The translations under genes and the position numbers were made by a program. Shown in pieces: positions 1 through 8,311 of a stretch of DNA of 64,000 nucleotides (positions within the stretch are counted from its first letter, which is position 1; each line of letters starts with the position of its first letter). Location of the stretch: the NCBI RefSeq assembly GCF_000374125.1, contig NZ_KB893625.1:1045161-1109160 (forward strand), read 5' to 3'. The notes beneath the pieces are model-generated. The model saw only the letters and a list, made by a program, of their open reading frames with translations, was not told where the DNA came from and searched no databases. This DNA is from Niabella aurantiaca DSM 17617. Lineage in GTDB: Bacteria; Bacteroidota; Bacteroidia; Chitinophagales; Chitinophagaceae.

Positions 1-1
1 G

Positions 2-304
2 CTGAATAATGTGCTGATGTATGAAGTGGAGGATAAATGGAAATTGGGCCTGGAAGCGTACTATTACAGCAAGCAGCAATTGAGCGACGCTACCAGCGGA
101 AAGCCTTATTGGATCACCGGTTTTATGGCAGAGAAGCTTTGGGAAACGTTTTCGCTGTTTGTGAACTTCGAAAACTTTACGGATACCCGTCAGACCCGGT
201 TTGGCAGTATCTATACCGGAGCGATCGATAACCCGGTATTCCGGGATATTTATGCGCCATTGGACGGCTTTGTGGTGAACGGGGGAATCAAACTCCGGTT
301 ATAA
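2..304 (+). CDS. TonB-dependent receptor, C-terminal end (5' truncated by window)
   Basis: The frame is open from the left edge, so only the last 100 codons are present. The peptide has alternating polar/aromatic beta strands (LGLEAYYYS, FSLFVNFENFTDTRQT) and ends in GGIKLRL, like the last strands of an outer-membrane beta barrel. The motif NFTDTRQT followed by a loop and a terminal amphipathic strand is typical of TonB-dependent receptors that import large substrates across the outer membrane. The plug and most of the barrel lie outside the window, so the substrate cannot be inferred. A hairpin terminator follows the stop codon. Confidence 0.75.
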   Translation: MNNVLMYEVEDKWKLGLEAYYYSKQQLSDATSGKPYWITGFMAEKLWETFSLFVNFENFTDTRQTRFGSIYTGAIDNPVFRDIYAPLDGFVVNGGIKLRL

Positions 305-341
305 ACCTGTCGTTTTTATAGAGAAGCCATTGGAAAGCCGG

Positions 342-373
342 AGCGGATCGACTTTATTGTGGATCCGCTTTTT
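342..373 (+). terminator. Rho-independent terminator after the receptor gene
   Basis: An 8-bp stem, AGCGGATC (342-349) pairing with GATCCGCT (362-369), is followed directly by a T run. It lies about 40 bases after the receptor stop codon and is placed to end that transcript. Confidence 0.7.
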
Positions 374-467
374 CTACGTCCGCATAAACCTGAATCATAT
401 ACCGGCTGCCTGGTGCATTTAAAAACAGTAAGGGCCGGGTACCTCCATCAAAGGAAGCCGTCACCGC

Positions 468-539
468 ATCCTGACACTTTTTCGACACATATTGTTATAA
501 GTTATGATTTTTAGCCGGGGTTCAGGTCCCGCCCGGAGC
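468..539 (+). other. tRNA 3'-end-like sequence with integrase-arm-like repeat
   Basis: Positions 518-539 read GGGTTCAGGTCCCGCCCGGAGC, nearly the same as the T-arm and 3' acceptor strand of the tRNA-Leu at 19260-19345. The T stem does not pair properly, so this is not a tRNA. Upstream, about 470-488, is TGACAC-N5-CGACACA, which recurs as TGACAC-N5-CGACACA at about 19196 beside tRNA-Leu. Attachment sites of integrated elements look like this, but the tRNA-like part is in the opposite orientation to tRNA-Leu, so the two are not a simple attL/attR pair. The rest of 374-694 holds no gene that I can support. Confidence 0.4.
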
Positions 540-694
540 GGATAGAAAGGTTTGCGCAAACGAGACTTTTTTCTTAATCGGTACACAGGTAAAAAAAGGG
601 AAAAAACCGGTTAAAAGTTTTCTGTTATCGGCCATAAGCCGGGAAACGAATAGTTGATCCGGGCCCGATGCAAAAATGATCTGTTTTTCATGAA

Positions 695-1429
695 TTACGT
701 AAGTGTACTCATGATCAGGATCATTCCTATACCAACAAGCCCCCAGTAAACATAGCTAAAGAACAAGCCGTCCTTTAACCGGTGGTTTAAATAACGTCCC
801 AGGAATATCGCCGGGATGGTGGTGATCAACGAGATTATAAAATAGGAGCCAACCTGGGCAGTGATAAGGCCTTTGGCAGCATAGCCGATCACGCTTAAAA
901 GGCTTACCGGCAGAAAGTATGCCTGCAATGTGGCCCTGAAATGTTTTGCGCTCCATTGCCTCAGGTTCCCATAAACGACCAACGGCGGGCCGTTCAATCC
1001 ATAGGCGCCTCCTAATATACCGGATAAAAGCCCGCAAATAAAAAGCCAGACTTTGTTGTCTTCTTTTAGTGTTTTATTGTTGTTGCCGAAAAGGGAATAG
1101 AGGGCGTAAAGTATAATAAGCAGCCCCAGACCTGCCTTGATCAATACCTCACTTCCGTAAATAAGGACCACGATGCCAACCGGTATTCCCGGAATTGCAT
1201 AAAGGATGAGCCATTTGGCACTATTGAAATGAATTTTGTTATGGTCCTGGATCACTACTACAAGTGCAATGATGATCGATAACATGACCGATAAAGGCAC
1301 TGCAATCTCTCCGGGCAGAAAAAGAAGAAAGAGGGGAACCGCTACAAGCGATTCACCAAAACCTAATGTTGACCGTACAAGGGAAGCAATGAAACTAATG
1401 ATAGGGATTAAAATAAGTGTCAGGGTCAT
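695..1429 (-). CDS. TauE/SafE (TSUP) family anion permease
   Basis: A 244-residue inner-membrane protein with about eight hydrophobic segments. It shows the two pseudo-repeats of the TSUP/TauE family: GFGESLVAVPL near residues 23-33 and GLLSGILGGAYGLNGPPLVVY near 135-155. Family members export or import sulfite, sulfoacetate or other small organosulfur anions by proton coupling; the substrate cannot be read from sequence. Length fits the family. It is monocistronic, convergent with the receptor gene on its left and separated from the repeat-rich region on its right. Confidence 0.85.
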   Translation of the reverse strand: MTLTLILIPIISFIASLVRSTLGFGESLVAVPLFLLFLPGEIAVPLSVMLSIIIALVVVIQDHNKIHFNSAKWLILYAIPGIPVGIVVLIYGSEVLIKAGLGLLIILYALYSLFGNNNKTLKEDNKVWLFICGLLSGILGGAYGLNGPPLVVYGNLRQWSAKHFRATLQAYFLPVSLLSVIGYAAKGLITAQVGSYFIISLITTIPAIFLGRYLNHRLKDGLFFSYVYWGLVGIGMILIMSTLT

Positions 1430-1843
1430 TCTTTTAAGATCTTCTTAGCTGCATATAGGATTTGTGTCTGATAGTTCCTGATATGCGCTAAATGTACAAA
1501 ATTATATTGACGGCTGTCTATTACATTTATAGGATCGAATTAAGAGGGATATCTGAAGAAATACGCACTTGTCTCAAAGTACAAGAAAACAGCGATCGTC
1601 CGGGGGGATTTTATCAACGGTCATAGAAGTGTTCGGTTGCTTTGGGAGTGATTGAATGCAAAGGGGGAGGTAAAAGATTTACCACAAATGAGACTCAGTA
1701 CTGTTGCCTCCGACTGGATACTGCCAACACTGCTTTGCAGCGTTATCTTGATAAAGTAGACAAGGCATATACCGGAACCTAAATTCAGGGATTCAGTTAT
1801 TGCAAAGAAGGAAGAAAATAGAGGAAACCAGAGCTGCTCTTAG
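1430..1843. other. Gene-poor spacer, possible short coding remnant
   Basis: No intact gene. On the + strand from about 1656 to 1782 a short open frame (containing RFTTNETQYCCLRLDTANT) ends in TAA. It has no convincing start and I do not recognise it; it could be a decayed gene tail. The right end, 1839-1843, is CTTAG, one copy of the short direct repeat flanking the mobile-looking repeat that follows. Confidence 0.3.
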
Positions 1844-2191
1844 AAACTGTTTAGAAACGATCCTGGAGAATTCGTATAACCATTAAAAGGTACCAGCTTT
1901 TTATCGTCTCTACTTGGGGCTTCGCTATAGCCGTCATCTATAAAAAGCGGGGTTCAACGATCATTTTGGCAAAAGAGGCATGGCCCCGGAAGATCCGGCA
2001 AGAACGGGTTTCAACCCGTTTATACGTCCAAAAGAGCAACAGAGAGCCATGGGCCCGGGGCATAATGATCCGTGCCGATGGCACTTATGAAATTACGGCT
2101 TCGTTAAGGCCGTGCTAAAGCGCGGCTTTAACGACAACGACGCGCCGGATGGCGCTTATAAGGGGGACCAAATATTATTTTTAAACAGTTT
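1844..2191 (+). repeat. MITE-like repeat, copy A
   Basis: The ends are perfect 10-bp inverted repeats, AAACTGTTTA (1844-1853) and TAAACAGTTT (2182-2191), flanked by a 5-bp direct repeat CTTAG (1839-1843 and 2192-2196) that looks like a target-site duplication. The interior has no coding frame and carries palindromes, including AACGGGTTTCAACCCGTT near 2005. About 160 bases (roughly 1950-2110) match a second copy near 52.3 kb in reverse orientation at about nine of ten positions, and the outer 3' part also matches. The pattern fits a non-autonomous element. 2197-2405 holds nothing recognisable. Confidence 0.75.
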
Positions 2192-2405
2192 CTTAGAAGC
2201 ATGCATAAAGCAAAAGAGGCCCAAAGAAACAGAAGGCTAAGTGAATTCATCTCACTTCTCTGAAATAGAGCCTGATGGGGTGCATTCCAAATTATAGCAA
2301 GTCAAGCAGCTTTTTAAAAACCCTCAGTAGCCGTACCAATACTGCCGGCCTACAGCCCGTTTTCAAAAGCCAGGCAGCGCCCACCTGATAATCTCGTATG
2401 AAGAT

Positions 2406-3278
2406 TTAGCTTTTAAATTGGTTGTGTAATTTTATTTCTTTAAAATATTCCTTCAGCGTGTGGTTTCCATATTCGGGGGCAATCATATCCCGTGATAAGA
2501 CGGTTATAAAAAATTCGATCGGACCGTAGGTTTTGCTGCCTGTGCATGTTCTGATTAAAAATAAAAGGGATTTTGTAAGCCAATTCGGAATATGCGTGAT
2601 CTTTGGTTTTTTAACGGCAATAGAAAAAGCAGTTTCTGCCATCTGGTTGTGCGACAATATTTCCGGTCCCCCGGCCAGAATTTCTTTCTCGCCCGATACT
2701 ACGGCATTTACACAAACTGCAGCAAGGTCGGCGCCGTGGATAGGGTTCATTCTATGCTCGCCGTTTCCAAACAGATATATTCTTCCCTTTTTGGCCATTT
2801 CAAAAAATTCACCCATATCTGAGAAATAACCGGTGGGGCGAATGATGCAATAATCCAGCCCCGAATTCTTTAAAGCCCATACAAATTTTTCTTTTGCTTC
2901 GCAGATTTTAAGATGGGTTAATTTTTCCCCATTCAACACGGATATGTAAATAAATTTTTCCACTCCGTTCCGTTTTGCTTCTTCCAGCAAATTAAGGTTT
3001 GCCTGATAGTCAACGTCCATATACGTCAGCCCGTCCTTTTGCCGGGTAATTCCCACCGTTGATATCACGACGTCTATATCCCGACAACAATCTTTTAAAG
3101 CATCCCGGTTAGTTATTTCTGCTTTTATAAGCTCCAGCTTCGGATGTGCAAGGCATCCTTCCGGCAGCTTCTTTTCATTCCTGACAAGGGCTTTTGTTTC
3201 AAAGCCTTTACGCAACAGTTCTTTGAGAATGAACCCTCCCAAATATCCCGTAGCTCCTGCAAGCAATATTTTGCTCAT
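2406..3278 (-). CDS. NmrA-like / atypical SDR NAD(P)-binding oxidoreductase
   Basis: The N-terminus has the dinucleotide-binding motif GATGYLGGFI, followed by basic residues (ALVRNEKKL) expected for NADP preference, and the active-site-like region KFIYISVLN. It resembles atypical short-chain dehydrogenases of the NmrA/complex I NDUFA9-like type, which act as reductases or redox sensors. The ATG at 3278, preceded by GAAAG, is preferred over the TTG at 3287; either gives about 290 residues. It is the last gene of a MarR-oxidoreductase-SDR run, 12 bases after the upstream stop, so it is probably co-transcribed and MarR-controlled. Confidence 0.8.
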   Translation of the reverse strand: MSKILLAGATGYLGGFILKELLRKGFETKALVRNEKKLPEGCLAHPKLELIKAEITNRDALKDCCRDIDVVISTVGITRQKDGLTYMDVDYQANLNLLEEAKRNGVEKFIYISVLNGEKLTHLKICEAKEKFVWALKNSGLDYCIIRPTGYFSDMGEFFEMAKKGRIYLFGNGEHRMNPIHGADLAAVCVNAVVSGEKEILAGGPEILSHNQMAETAFSIAVKKPKITHIPNWLTKSLLFLIRTCTGSKTYGPIEFFITVLSRDMIAPEYGNHTLKEYFKEIKLHNQFKS

Positions 3279-3290
3279 ATCTTTCAAATT

Positions 3291-3902
3291 TTATAAAGGT
3301 TGTCTCTTTATTACATTAATGGCTATATCCCTGCCCATTCCCTGGACCAGGGCGAGGTTTATCCAGCACATTCCAAGCTGTTCCTGTAGCGCAGCTTTGT
3401 CATTTCCGCCAAAATCGTAGCAATTGGCAAAGCCCAAATCCTTTGCCAGTTGCTTGACCACTTTTTTTGCTTTTTCGCTGTCGCCGGAAACAAAGGTGTC
3501 CAGTCCGGCAGGATTTGCTATATTTTCAAAACCTGTGTTGTTAAAGGCTTTTACAATATGCTTGCACCTGGTAAGACTGCGCAAAGCATCAAATGCGTTT
3601 TCAAAACCTTCCGGTTTGGCACGAAAGGCATTCGTGGGATCAATAATGATTTTATCTTTTGCTCCTTCTAAATGTTTCACCAAAGATGGCACAGCATCAG
3701 GCGGTACGGACAATACGATAACGGATCCTTTTGCAATTGCTCCAGGTATTGTATCAATCGAAATATTTCCTTCTGATAGCAGCTCTTTCTCTTTGAAACC
3801 GTCTACTTTTCTTACTCCTAAAAATATCTGATGACCTGCTTTTGCCCAGTTCCGGGCCAGTGTAGAACCAATATTTCCTGCTCCGATTATTGTTATTTTC
3901 AT
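3291..3902 (-). CDS. NADPH-dependent F420-reductase-like NAD(P)-binding protein
   Basis: A 203-residue Rossmann protein beginning MKITIIGAGNIGSTLARNWAKAGH, the GxGNxG fold of the F420-dependent NADP oxidoreductase-like family (also related to pyrroline-5-carboxylate reductase N-domains). A second conserved patch, VIVLSVPPDAVPSLV, follows. Bacteroidota generally lack F420, so the real substrate is unknown; such proteins are usually annotated as NADP oxidoreductases. A MarR-type palindrome (3933-3950) lies 31 bases upstream of the start. The gene lies between marR-like and SDR genes in the same orientation. Confidence 0.8.
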   Translation of the reverse strand: MKITIIGAGNIGSTLARNWAKAGHQIFLGVRKVDGFKEKELLSEGNISIDTIPGAIAKGSVIVLSVPPDAVPSLVKHLEGAKDKIIIDPTNAFRAKPEGFENAFDALRSLTRCKHIVKAFNNTGFENIANPAGLDTFVSGDSEKAKKVVKQLAKDLGFANCYDFGGNDKAALQEQLGMCWINLALVQGMGRDIAINVIKRQPL

Positions 3903-3932
3903 TTTTCTTCATTTTATTTGTTTATAAATATA

Positions 3933-3950
3933 TAGTTAACACAACAACTA
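3933..3950 (-). promoter_or_regulatory. Putative MarR operator upstream of the F420-reductase-like gene
   Basis: Palindrome TAGTT-N8-AACTA. On the minus strand it reads TAGTTGTTGTGTTAACTA and matches TAGTTGTTTGGTTAATTA upstream of the marR-like gene at 4447-4464 in 15 of 18 positions. Same half-sites and spacing before two neighbouring genes suggest one regulator. Binding is inferred, not shown. Confidence 0.55.
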
Positions 3951-3963
3951 CTTATTCAAAAGT

Positions 3964-4422
3964 TTATTCAGGATTGTTCATGATTTTATTCAGAACCATC
4001 CTGCATTGCTCAAGTTCGCCTTCTGAAATGCCATTGCAACATTGCCTTTCCGTTTCGGCGGCAATATCCAATAATTGCTTTTCAATTTTTTTTACGCTCT
4101 TGGTGAGAAACACTCTTTTGCTTCTTCGGTCTTCAGGGTTATCCACATTAATAACCAGTTTGTTCCGCTCCATATTCTTCAATATTCTCGTTATTCCGGG
4201 CTTATCTTTAAGGGTGGCTTCACATATTTCGGTAGGGGTTTGCCCGTCCCGGTCAAATAAGCAGACCAGAACGACCCATTGCTCTGATGTTAGCCGATGG
4301 CCCGCATTCAGGAGCTTTTGCTGCAAAACCCGGTTCATATACTTCCCGGTATTGTTGATATGATGCGCCAGTAAGTGTGCGATCTTCCTGTTCTGATGAA
4401 AAACGGGCTTATTTTTTTCCAT
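3964..4422 (-). CDS. MarR family transcriptional regulator
   Basis: A 152-residue winged-helix protein. LTSEQWVVLVCLFDRDGQTPTEICEATLKDKPGITRILKNMERNKLV is the recognition-helix and wing region and VDNPEDRRSKRVFLT is the classic MarR wing with the D-x-R-(S/R) signature. Family members bind palindromic operators as dimers and release on ligand binding or cysteine oxidation. It heads the operon with two NAD(P)-binding oxidoreductases and has matching palindromes in front of itself and of the next gene, so autoregulation is likely. The effector is unknown. Confidence 0.9.
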   Translation of the reverse strand: MEKNKPVFHQNRKIAHLLAHHINNTGKYMNRVLQQKLLNAGHRLTSEQWVVLVCLFDRDGQTPTEICEATLKDKPGITRILKNMERNKLVINVDNPEDRRSKRVFLTKSVKKIEKQLLDIAAETERQCCNGISEGELEQCRMVLNKIMNNPE

Positions 4423-4425
4423 AGG

Positions 4426-4464
4426 GTAAAGGTATAAGGTATAATTTAATTAACCAAACAACTA
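4426..4464 (-). promoter_or_regulatory. Promoter and MarR operator of the marR-like gene
   Basis: On the minus strand the order is the palindrome TAGTT-N8-AATTA (4447-4464), with TTTG (4454-4457) inside it as a possible -33 element, then about 20 bases later TACCTTTA (about 4426-4433), close to the Bacteroidota -7 consensus TAnnTTTG. The operator would cover the -33 box, a usual geometry for self-repression. Confidence 0.5.
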
Positions 4465-4734
4465 AATTTTTCAACAATGGCATATAGTCTTTTTTTCAAT
4501 GAGCAAACAGGTAAGCATAGTTTCTTTTTCGTCAAAGAAAGGCCTGGCACATTTTGGGGCAAATAGTATCAAGCTATCCTACAAGTCCGGAAGCCACGAA
4601 AGACGCGAGCTTAGATTGCGAAGTAGTGAAAGCGCAATGTTCTGTAGATCAACGGCCGTACGCGACAACGGTGATATTATTGAAGGTGGCATTATTCCGT
4701 TTCTTAATTATGGATCGGGTTGAAAATTGTGGGA
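4465..4734. other. Unassigned stretch between marR promoter and island
   Basis: Short open frames exist on the + strand (about 4499-4751), for example one containing DNGDIIEGGIIPFLNYG, but none has a ribosome site or recognisable family. It is probably decayed sequence at the edge of the accessory island. Confidence 0.3.
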
Positions 4735-4848
4735 TCAGACATAAATGTTAACGAGTCTGAATAGGGGAAAGTTAATATCTCTTACGCCTCTTGCAGCGGC
4801 TCTGAAGGCCTTGATTTTAGCGTTAAAAGATTCCAGGATACACCATGA
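4735..4848 (-). pseudogene. Transposase C-terminal remnant (ISL3 type)
   Basis: The minus strand encodes ESFNAKIKAFRAAARGVRD followed by a short tail (FPLFRLVNIYV) and a TGA at 4735-4737. ESFNAK(I/L)K-x-FRA...RGVRD is the C-terminal signature of ISL3 / IS204-IS1001 family transposases. Nothing upstream of it belongs to a transposase, because the sequence passes at about 4848 into a block duplicated at about 10986. It marks an old insertion or recombination boundary at the island edge. Confidence 0.65.
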
Positions 4849-4861
4849 CGGGAAAGTGTAA

Positions 4862-5251
4862 TTATTTAATTAATAAATATTCAGGAATATTCTCCCATCC
4901 TGAATAAGGAATTTCTGAATCATTTGAAATGTTCAGTTTTTGGTCTAAGTAAATTATAGAGATTTTTGGCTTTCGGGTAGAAAATTTAATCAGATAATAA
5001 CTGCTTGTGTCAATATTGCCATAGCCATAAGAGTTAACGCTTTTAAAAGATTCACCTGCGTAATTAAAAGAAAAGTCTACCTTTACCCCAGCCTTAACTA
5101 GAGGTGAAATTTTAAGAACTTTGCCTGCAGTATATCTTGAATATTCTTTCAATTCGGTATTTTGGGAATAGTCATTAAGGATGCTTGCTATTACAATTAG
5201 ACAAGCAATATAGATCGAATAAAATTTTTTAAAATGTCTTTTAATATCCAT
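4862..5251 (-). CDS. Small membrane-anchored protein, putative immunity protein (family A, copy 1)
   Basis: A 129-residue protein I cannot assign to a named family. Residues about 9-28 form one hydrophobic segment after a basic N-terminus (MDIKRHFKKF), so the rest probably faces the periplasm. Its twin at 11004-11393 has the same length and is clearly homologous along the whole chain (NISNDSEIPYSGWENIP versus NISNDSEIPYAGWENIP). The twin starts inside the stop region of the 887-aa toxin-like gene, the usual place of an immunity gene. Here the copy lies downstream of a C39 fragment and a family B copy, without its own toxin. The 3' non-coding sequence is duplicated too. Confidence 0.6.
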   Translation of the reverse strand: MDIKRHFKKFYSIYIACLIVIASILNDYSQNTELKEYSRYTAGKVLKISPLVKAGVKVDFSFNYAGESFKSVNSYGYGNIDTSSYYLIKFSTRKPKISIIYLDQKLNISNDSEIPYSGWENIPEYLLIK

Positions 5252-5364
5252 ATATGCTGATGTTATATCCTTATGATATCCTTCTTTGTTAAACTGCGCC
5301 CAGGGAATACCGGAGCAGAAACTCGTAATCGCAGGTTAAGAGAAATGTGCGTTCAGTTCAGTCG

Positions 5365-5751
5365 TTATTCGCATTGTTTATTTTCTTGAAACCGCTCTTT
5401 GAATAGTGCTGGATCTTTGACCATTGACCGTTTTGTATTAACCAAATTTTTCTTTTGCCGCATTGACTCAGTATTCGGTTCTATGGCCATTACGGCACCT
5501 TTTGCACTGTCCGGGTAATACCAACTCTGTTTTAATGTGTCGTAATGATATCTTAGCTTTCCCCTGGCGGGATCAGCAATATAGGCGTATTGCGGATCTG
5601 CATGATAAATGACGACCATGTGATTTTTGCGCCAGTGAATGATAACCGGGAAGATATCGCAGGCGGGGCCACAATCGCTACTTTCCGATTGGTAGTGGAA
5701 ACCGAAGTCCGGAAATGATTTTTTCAATATCAATATTTTGTTTGCATCCAT
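5365..5751 (-). pseudogene. C39 (bacteriocin-leader) peptidase domain with internal deletion
   Basis: The protein starts with FPDFGFHYQSESSDCGPAC, the N-terminus of the C39 cysteine peptidase domain of peptide-exporting ABC transporters, with the catalytic Cys in DCGPAC. It then jumps to FPVIIHWRKNHMVVIYH (catalytic His region) and YIADPARGKLRYHYD (Asp region). About 70-80 residues that normally lie between Cys and His are missing, and the membrane and ATPase domains are absent. All three catalytic residues survive but the fold should be broken. Tail residues after about 95 match nothing I recognise. A remnant of a peptide/bacteriocin exporter, or less likely a repurposed mini-protein. Confidence 0.65.
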
Positions 5752-5837
5752 AATGATCTCGAATCAACGGTGTCATATTAGCAATATTGTTCGGAGGACT
5801 GCCAACATCTGAGGTTGCATTCAGGCATTCAATGGTT

Positions 5838-6230
5838 TTAGTATTTTCTGTTCAAACTATCGATCCAACGCAGGCTATCCGGGTAGGGTAGGCCGTATTT
5901 TTTGAAGTCTTTTGGTAAAAGCAATAGCCTCAGCTCATTGTATTTTTTTGAGTACATTGCCGGTACATAGTGATTTACCAAAAAACGACCGACCGGTCCT
6001 ATTACTGATGAAGAAGACGTGTATACTTCTTTTTCTGCATTTCTAATAATAATCCGGCACTTAAAGGAAGCATGCCAGCCTTTATATTCTTTATAATCTT
6101 TTACAATAAATACGTTCCTGATCAACTCACCTCTTTTTAAATCCCTTGCAACAGAAATCGCATGCACAATTATATAAGTAAAAAATGTAAACCCGCCTAA
6201 ATAAACAAGTAAAACAAGGATTTTTTTCAT
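5838..6230 (-). CDS. Small membrane-anchored protein, putative immunity protein (family B, copy 1)
   Basis: A 130-residue protein (start at 6230 chosen because it matches the length and MKKILV start of its twin at 9201-9593). One N-terminal membrane segment (about residues 3-24) is followed by a soluble domain with the conserved stretch FLVNHYVPAMYSKK...LLLLPKDFKKYGLPYPDSLRWIDSL. It lies 30 bases after the stop of an orphan toxin C-terminal fragment (6261-6365), the same order as the intact toxin module at 9987-10952 and its partners. No named family recognised; the immunity role is inferred from position and duplication. Confidence 0.6.
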   Translation of the reverse strand: MKKILVLLVYLGGFTFFTYIIVHAISVARDLKRGELIRNVFIVKDYKEYKGWHASFKCRIIIRNAEKEVYTSSSSVIGPVGRFLVNHYVPAMYSKKYNELRLLLLPKDFKKYGLPYPDSLRWIDSLNRKY

Positions 6231-6260
6231 TATTAATATTTTTATTGGCAACGATAATGC

Positions 6261-6365
6261 TTAATATTGATAGTAGTAATAATAGTTATCCCACATGACC
6301 TGTATAAGATTGCCGGCGTTATTTCCCAGGAAATCGCCTATAGCGCCACCTGTGCGTTGGCCAAG
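6261..6365 (-). pseudogene. Orphan toxin-like C-terminal fragment, distal half
   Basis: The minus strand encodes GQRTGGAIGDFLGNNAGNLI followed by QVMWDNYYYYYQY and TAA (6261-6263). This matches the last residues of the intact 321-aa protein at 9987-10952 (TGGLAGDFLGGNASNLTQLM...). The frame is cut at 6366 by the IS21-type element; the proximal half continues at 9116 on the other side. Removing the element and one GCCAAG copy restores one continuous frame across the junction. Confidence 0.8.
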
Positions 6366-6716
6366 TGTATAATCCGGTTCATACTCACCCACATTACGGT
6401 TAAATCCAGATAAGTCGATCGGGAGAAAAATCCGCGACATTCCGGCAGATATGCACCCAAAAGGAGGGTATAAAGTGAGTTTTTGGTTTTAAAATGGTTG
6501 TCGGTAAATCGGATTTCGGAGCATACCCACCCACCAATGGTTGATGGGTGAAAAATCAATGATATTTCGGAGCAAGACCACCCAGCTCCAGCAACGAAGC
6601 AGGTTGGCGCAGAATGCACAACGCCCGGATTCCGGAGCATAACCACCCAGTCAGACACTCATTTTCATTATTGCTTTTTGTCAGTTGTTTATTCGCACAA
6701 ATAGAATAAACAAAGC

Positions 6717-8257
6717 ATGGCAGGAAAAATAACGAGAATGAGTAAGATAAAACAGTTACTACGATTACATCAGCAGGGCGTATCCAACCGGCAAATTGCA
6801 GCAACTTTAGGGCTGTATAAGGGTACGGTAAATAGCTATATTCAAAAATTAAATGCGGGTAAATTTTCCATAGAGGAACTGCTGGAACTGGAAGACCCTG
6901 TATTGGAAAGCAGGTTTAACGCCGGGTCGCCGGCATACCTGGAAGAAAGGTTTGAACAGTTCAAACTGCTGATCCCTTACCTGGAAAAAGAGCTCCAGCG
7001 TAAACACGTTACCCGTAAACTGCTTTGGCAGGAGTACAAAGCACAACATTCCGATGGATATGGTTATACCCAATTCTGTTTTCATTTAAACCAGTTAGCG
7101 GTTGTCCGCAAGGCAAGCGCTATCATGCACCACGATCCGGGCATGAAGCTCGAAGTTGATTTTGCCGGGGACGGCCTTAGTTATGTTGACCTCGCAACCG
7201 GGAAGCGATCAAAGTACAGGTATTTGTAGCGGCACTGCCGTATTCGGGCTACGCTTATGCGCTTGGGGTTCCTTCACAAAAGACAGATGATTTTCTCTAC
7301 GCGCTCGGGTGCTGCTTAAAACACCTGGGCGGTGTGCCACAGGTGGTGGTGCCGGATAACCTGAAGGCCGCCGTGATTAAGGCAGACCGGTATGAGCCGG
7401 TGCTAAACCGCGTTATGGAAGATGTAGCCAACCATTACAGCTTTGCGGTACTGCCTGCAAGACCTGTCCGACCTAAGGATAAACCCACTGTTGAGAGAAC
7501 GGTGCAACTCATCTACCAGCGGGTCTATGCCAAACTACGCAACCAGGTATTCTTCTCTCTTGCTGAGCTGAACGCCGCCATCAGCCAGACTGTAACAGCA
7601 CTCAATCAAACCAGGATGCAGCAACACAGCTATAGCCGGCAGGAAAAATACCTGGCAGAAGAAAAAGCTTGTTTAAAACCATTACCCGGGTCCGGTTTTG
7701 AGATAAAATATTACGCCGACCTTACCGTAATGGCCAATAACTGTATCTATCTGGCACGCGATAAGCAATACTACTCTGTACCTTTTCAATATATCGGCAA
7801 CAAGGTACAAATCATCTATACCCGAACGCTGGTGCGTATTTATAAGGGCGGGGCCTGTATCGCCACACACCAACGCGCCACCGGTGCAGGTTATACAACC
7901 GCTGTTGAACATTTTGCTTCCACCCACCAGCACCACATGCGACGCAGCCCGGCCTACTATATCGGCAAAGCCCATGAAAAATCTGCCAGCCTCACCCGGC
8001 TCATAGAGCGGATATTTGAAGTGGAGAAAATACCCGAGCTGGCCTTCCGCAACTGTGACGCCTTGTTAAGTCTGCAACGTAAGACCGATCCCCTTGTTTT
8101 TGAAAAATCCTGTCGCATTGCTTACGATAATGACCTGATGAGTTATAAGCGACTGGAGGCAATCATTACGCAGTGCGCGTTACTGGACGCTCAAAATCAA
8201 ATGGCTATCCCTTTTCCCAAACACGGCAATATCCGGGGCAAAGATTATTATCAGTAA
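6717..8257 (+). pseudogene. istA: IstA transposase, frameshifted
   Basis: Residues 1-165 have the helix-turn-helix region (IKQLLRLHQQGVSNRQIAATLG) and the start of the DDE integrase core (LEVDFAGDGLSYVD). At about 7204 one base appears to be missing: the frame ends in TAG at 7229, while the next frame continues the protein without loss (VQVFVAALPYSGYAYALG, then VVPDNLKAAV, the second catalytic Asp region, and KPTVERTVQLIYQRV with the Glu region) to 8257. The full product would be the usual IS21 IstA length of about 510 residues. A single deletion therefore inactivates it unless frameshifting is programmed. Confidence 0.88.
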
Positions 8258-8311
8258 ATTATTTTTTAACCCGTCCCGCCACTCAGCGGGATATTCAAAT
8301 CAACATACATT

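Noticed and set aside
518-539. Possible tRNA gene near 0.5 kb
   Set aside because: Only the T-arm/acceptor-like end is present and its stem does not pair; no cloverleaf can be drawn.
4499-4751. Two overlapping + strand frames
   Set aside because: No start context, no recognisable family, and they end over a transposase remnant on the other strand.
6366-6650. CRISPR-like spaced repeats
   Set aside because: The CACCCA repeats are unevenly spaced terminal repeats of the IS21-type element, with no cas genes.
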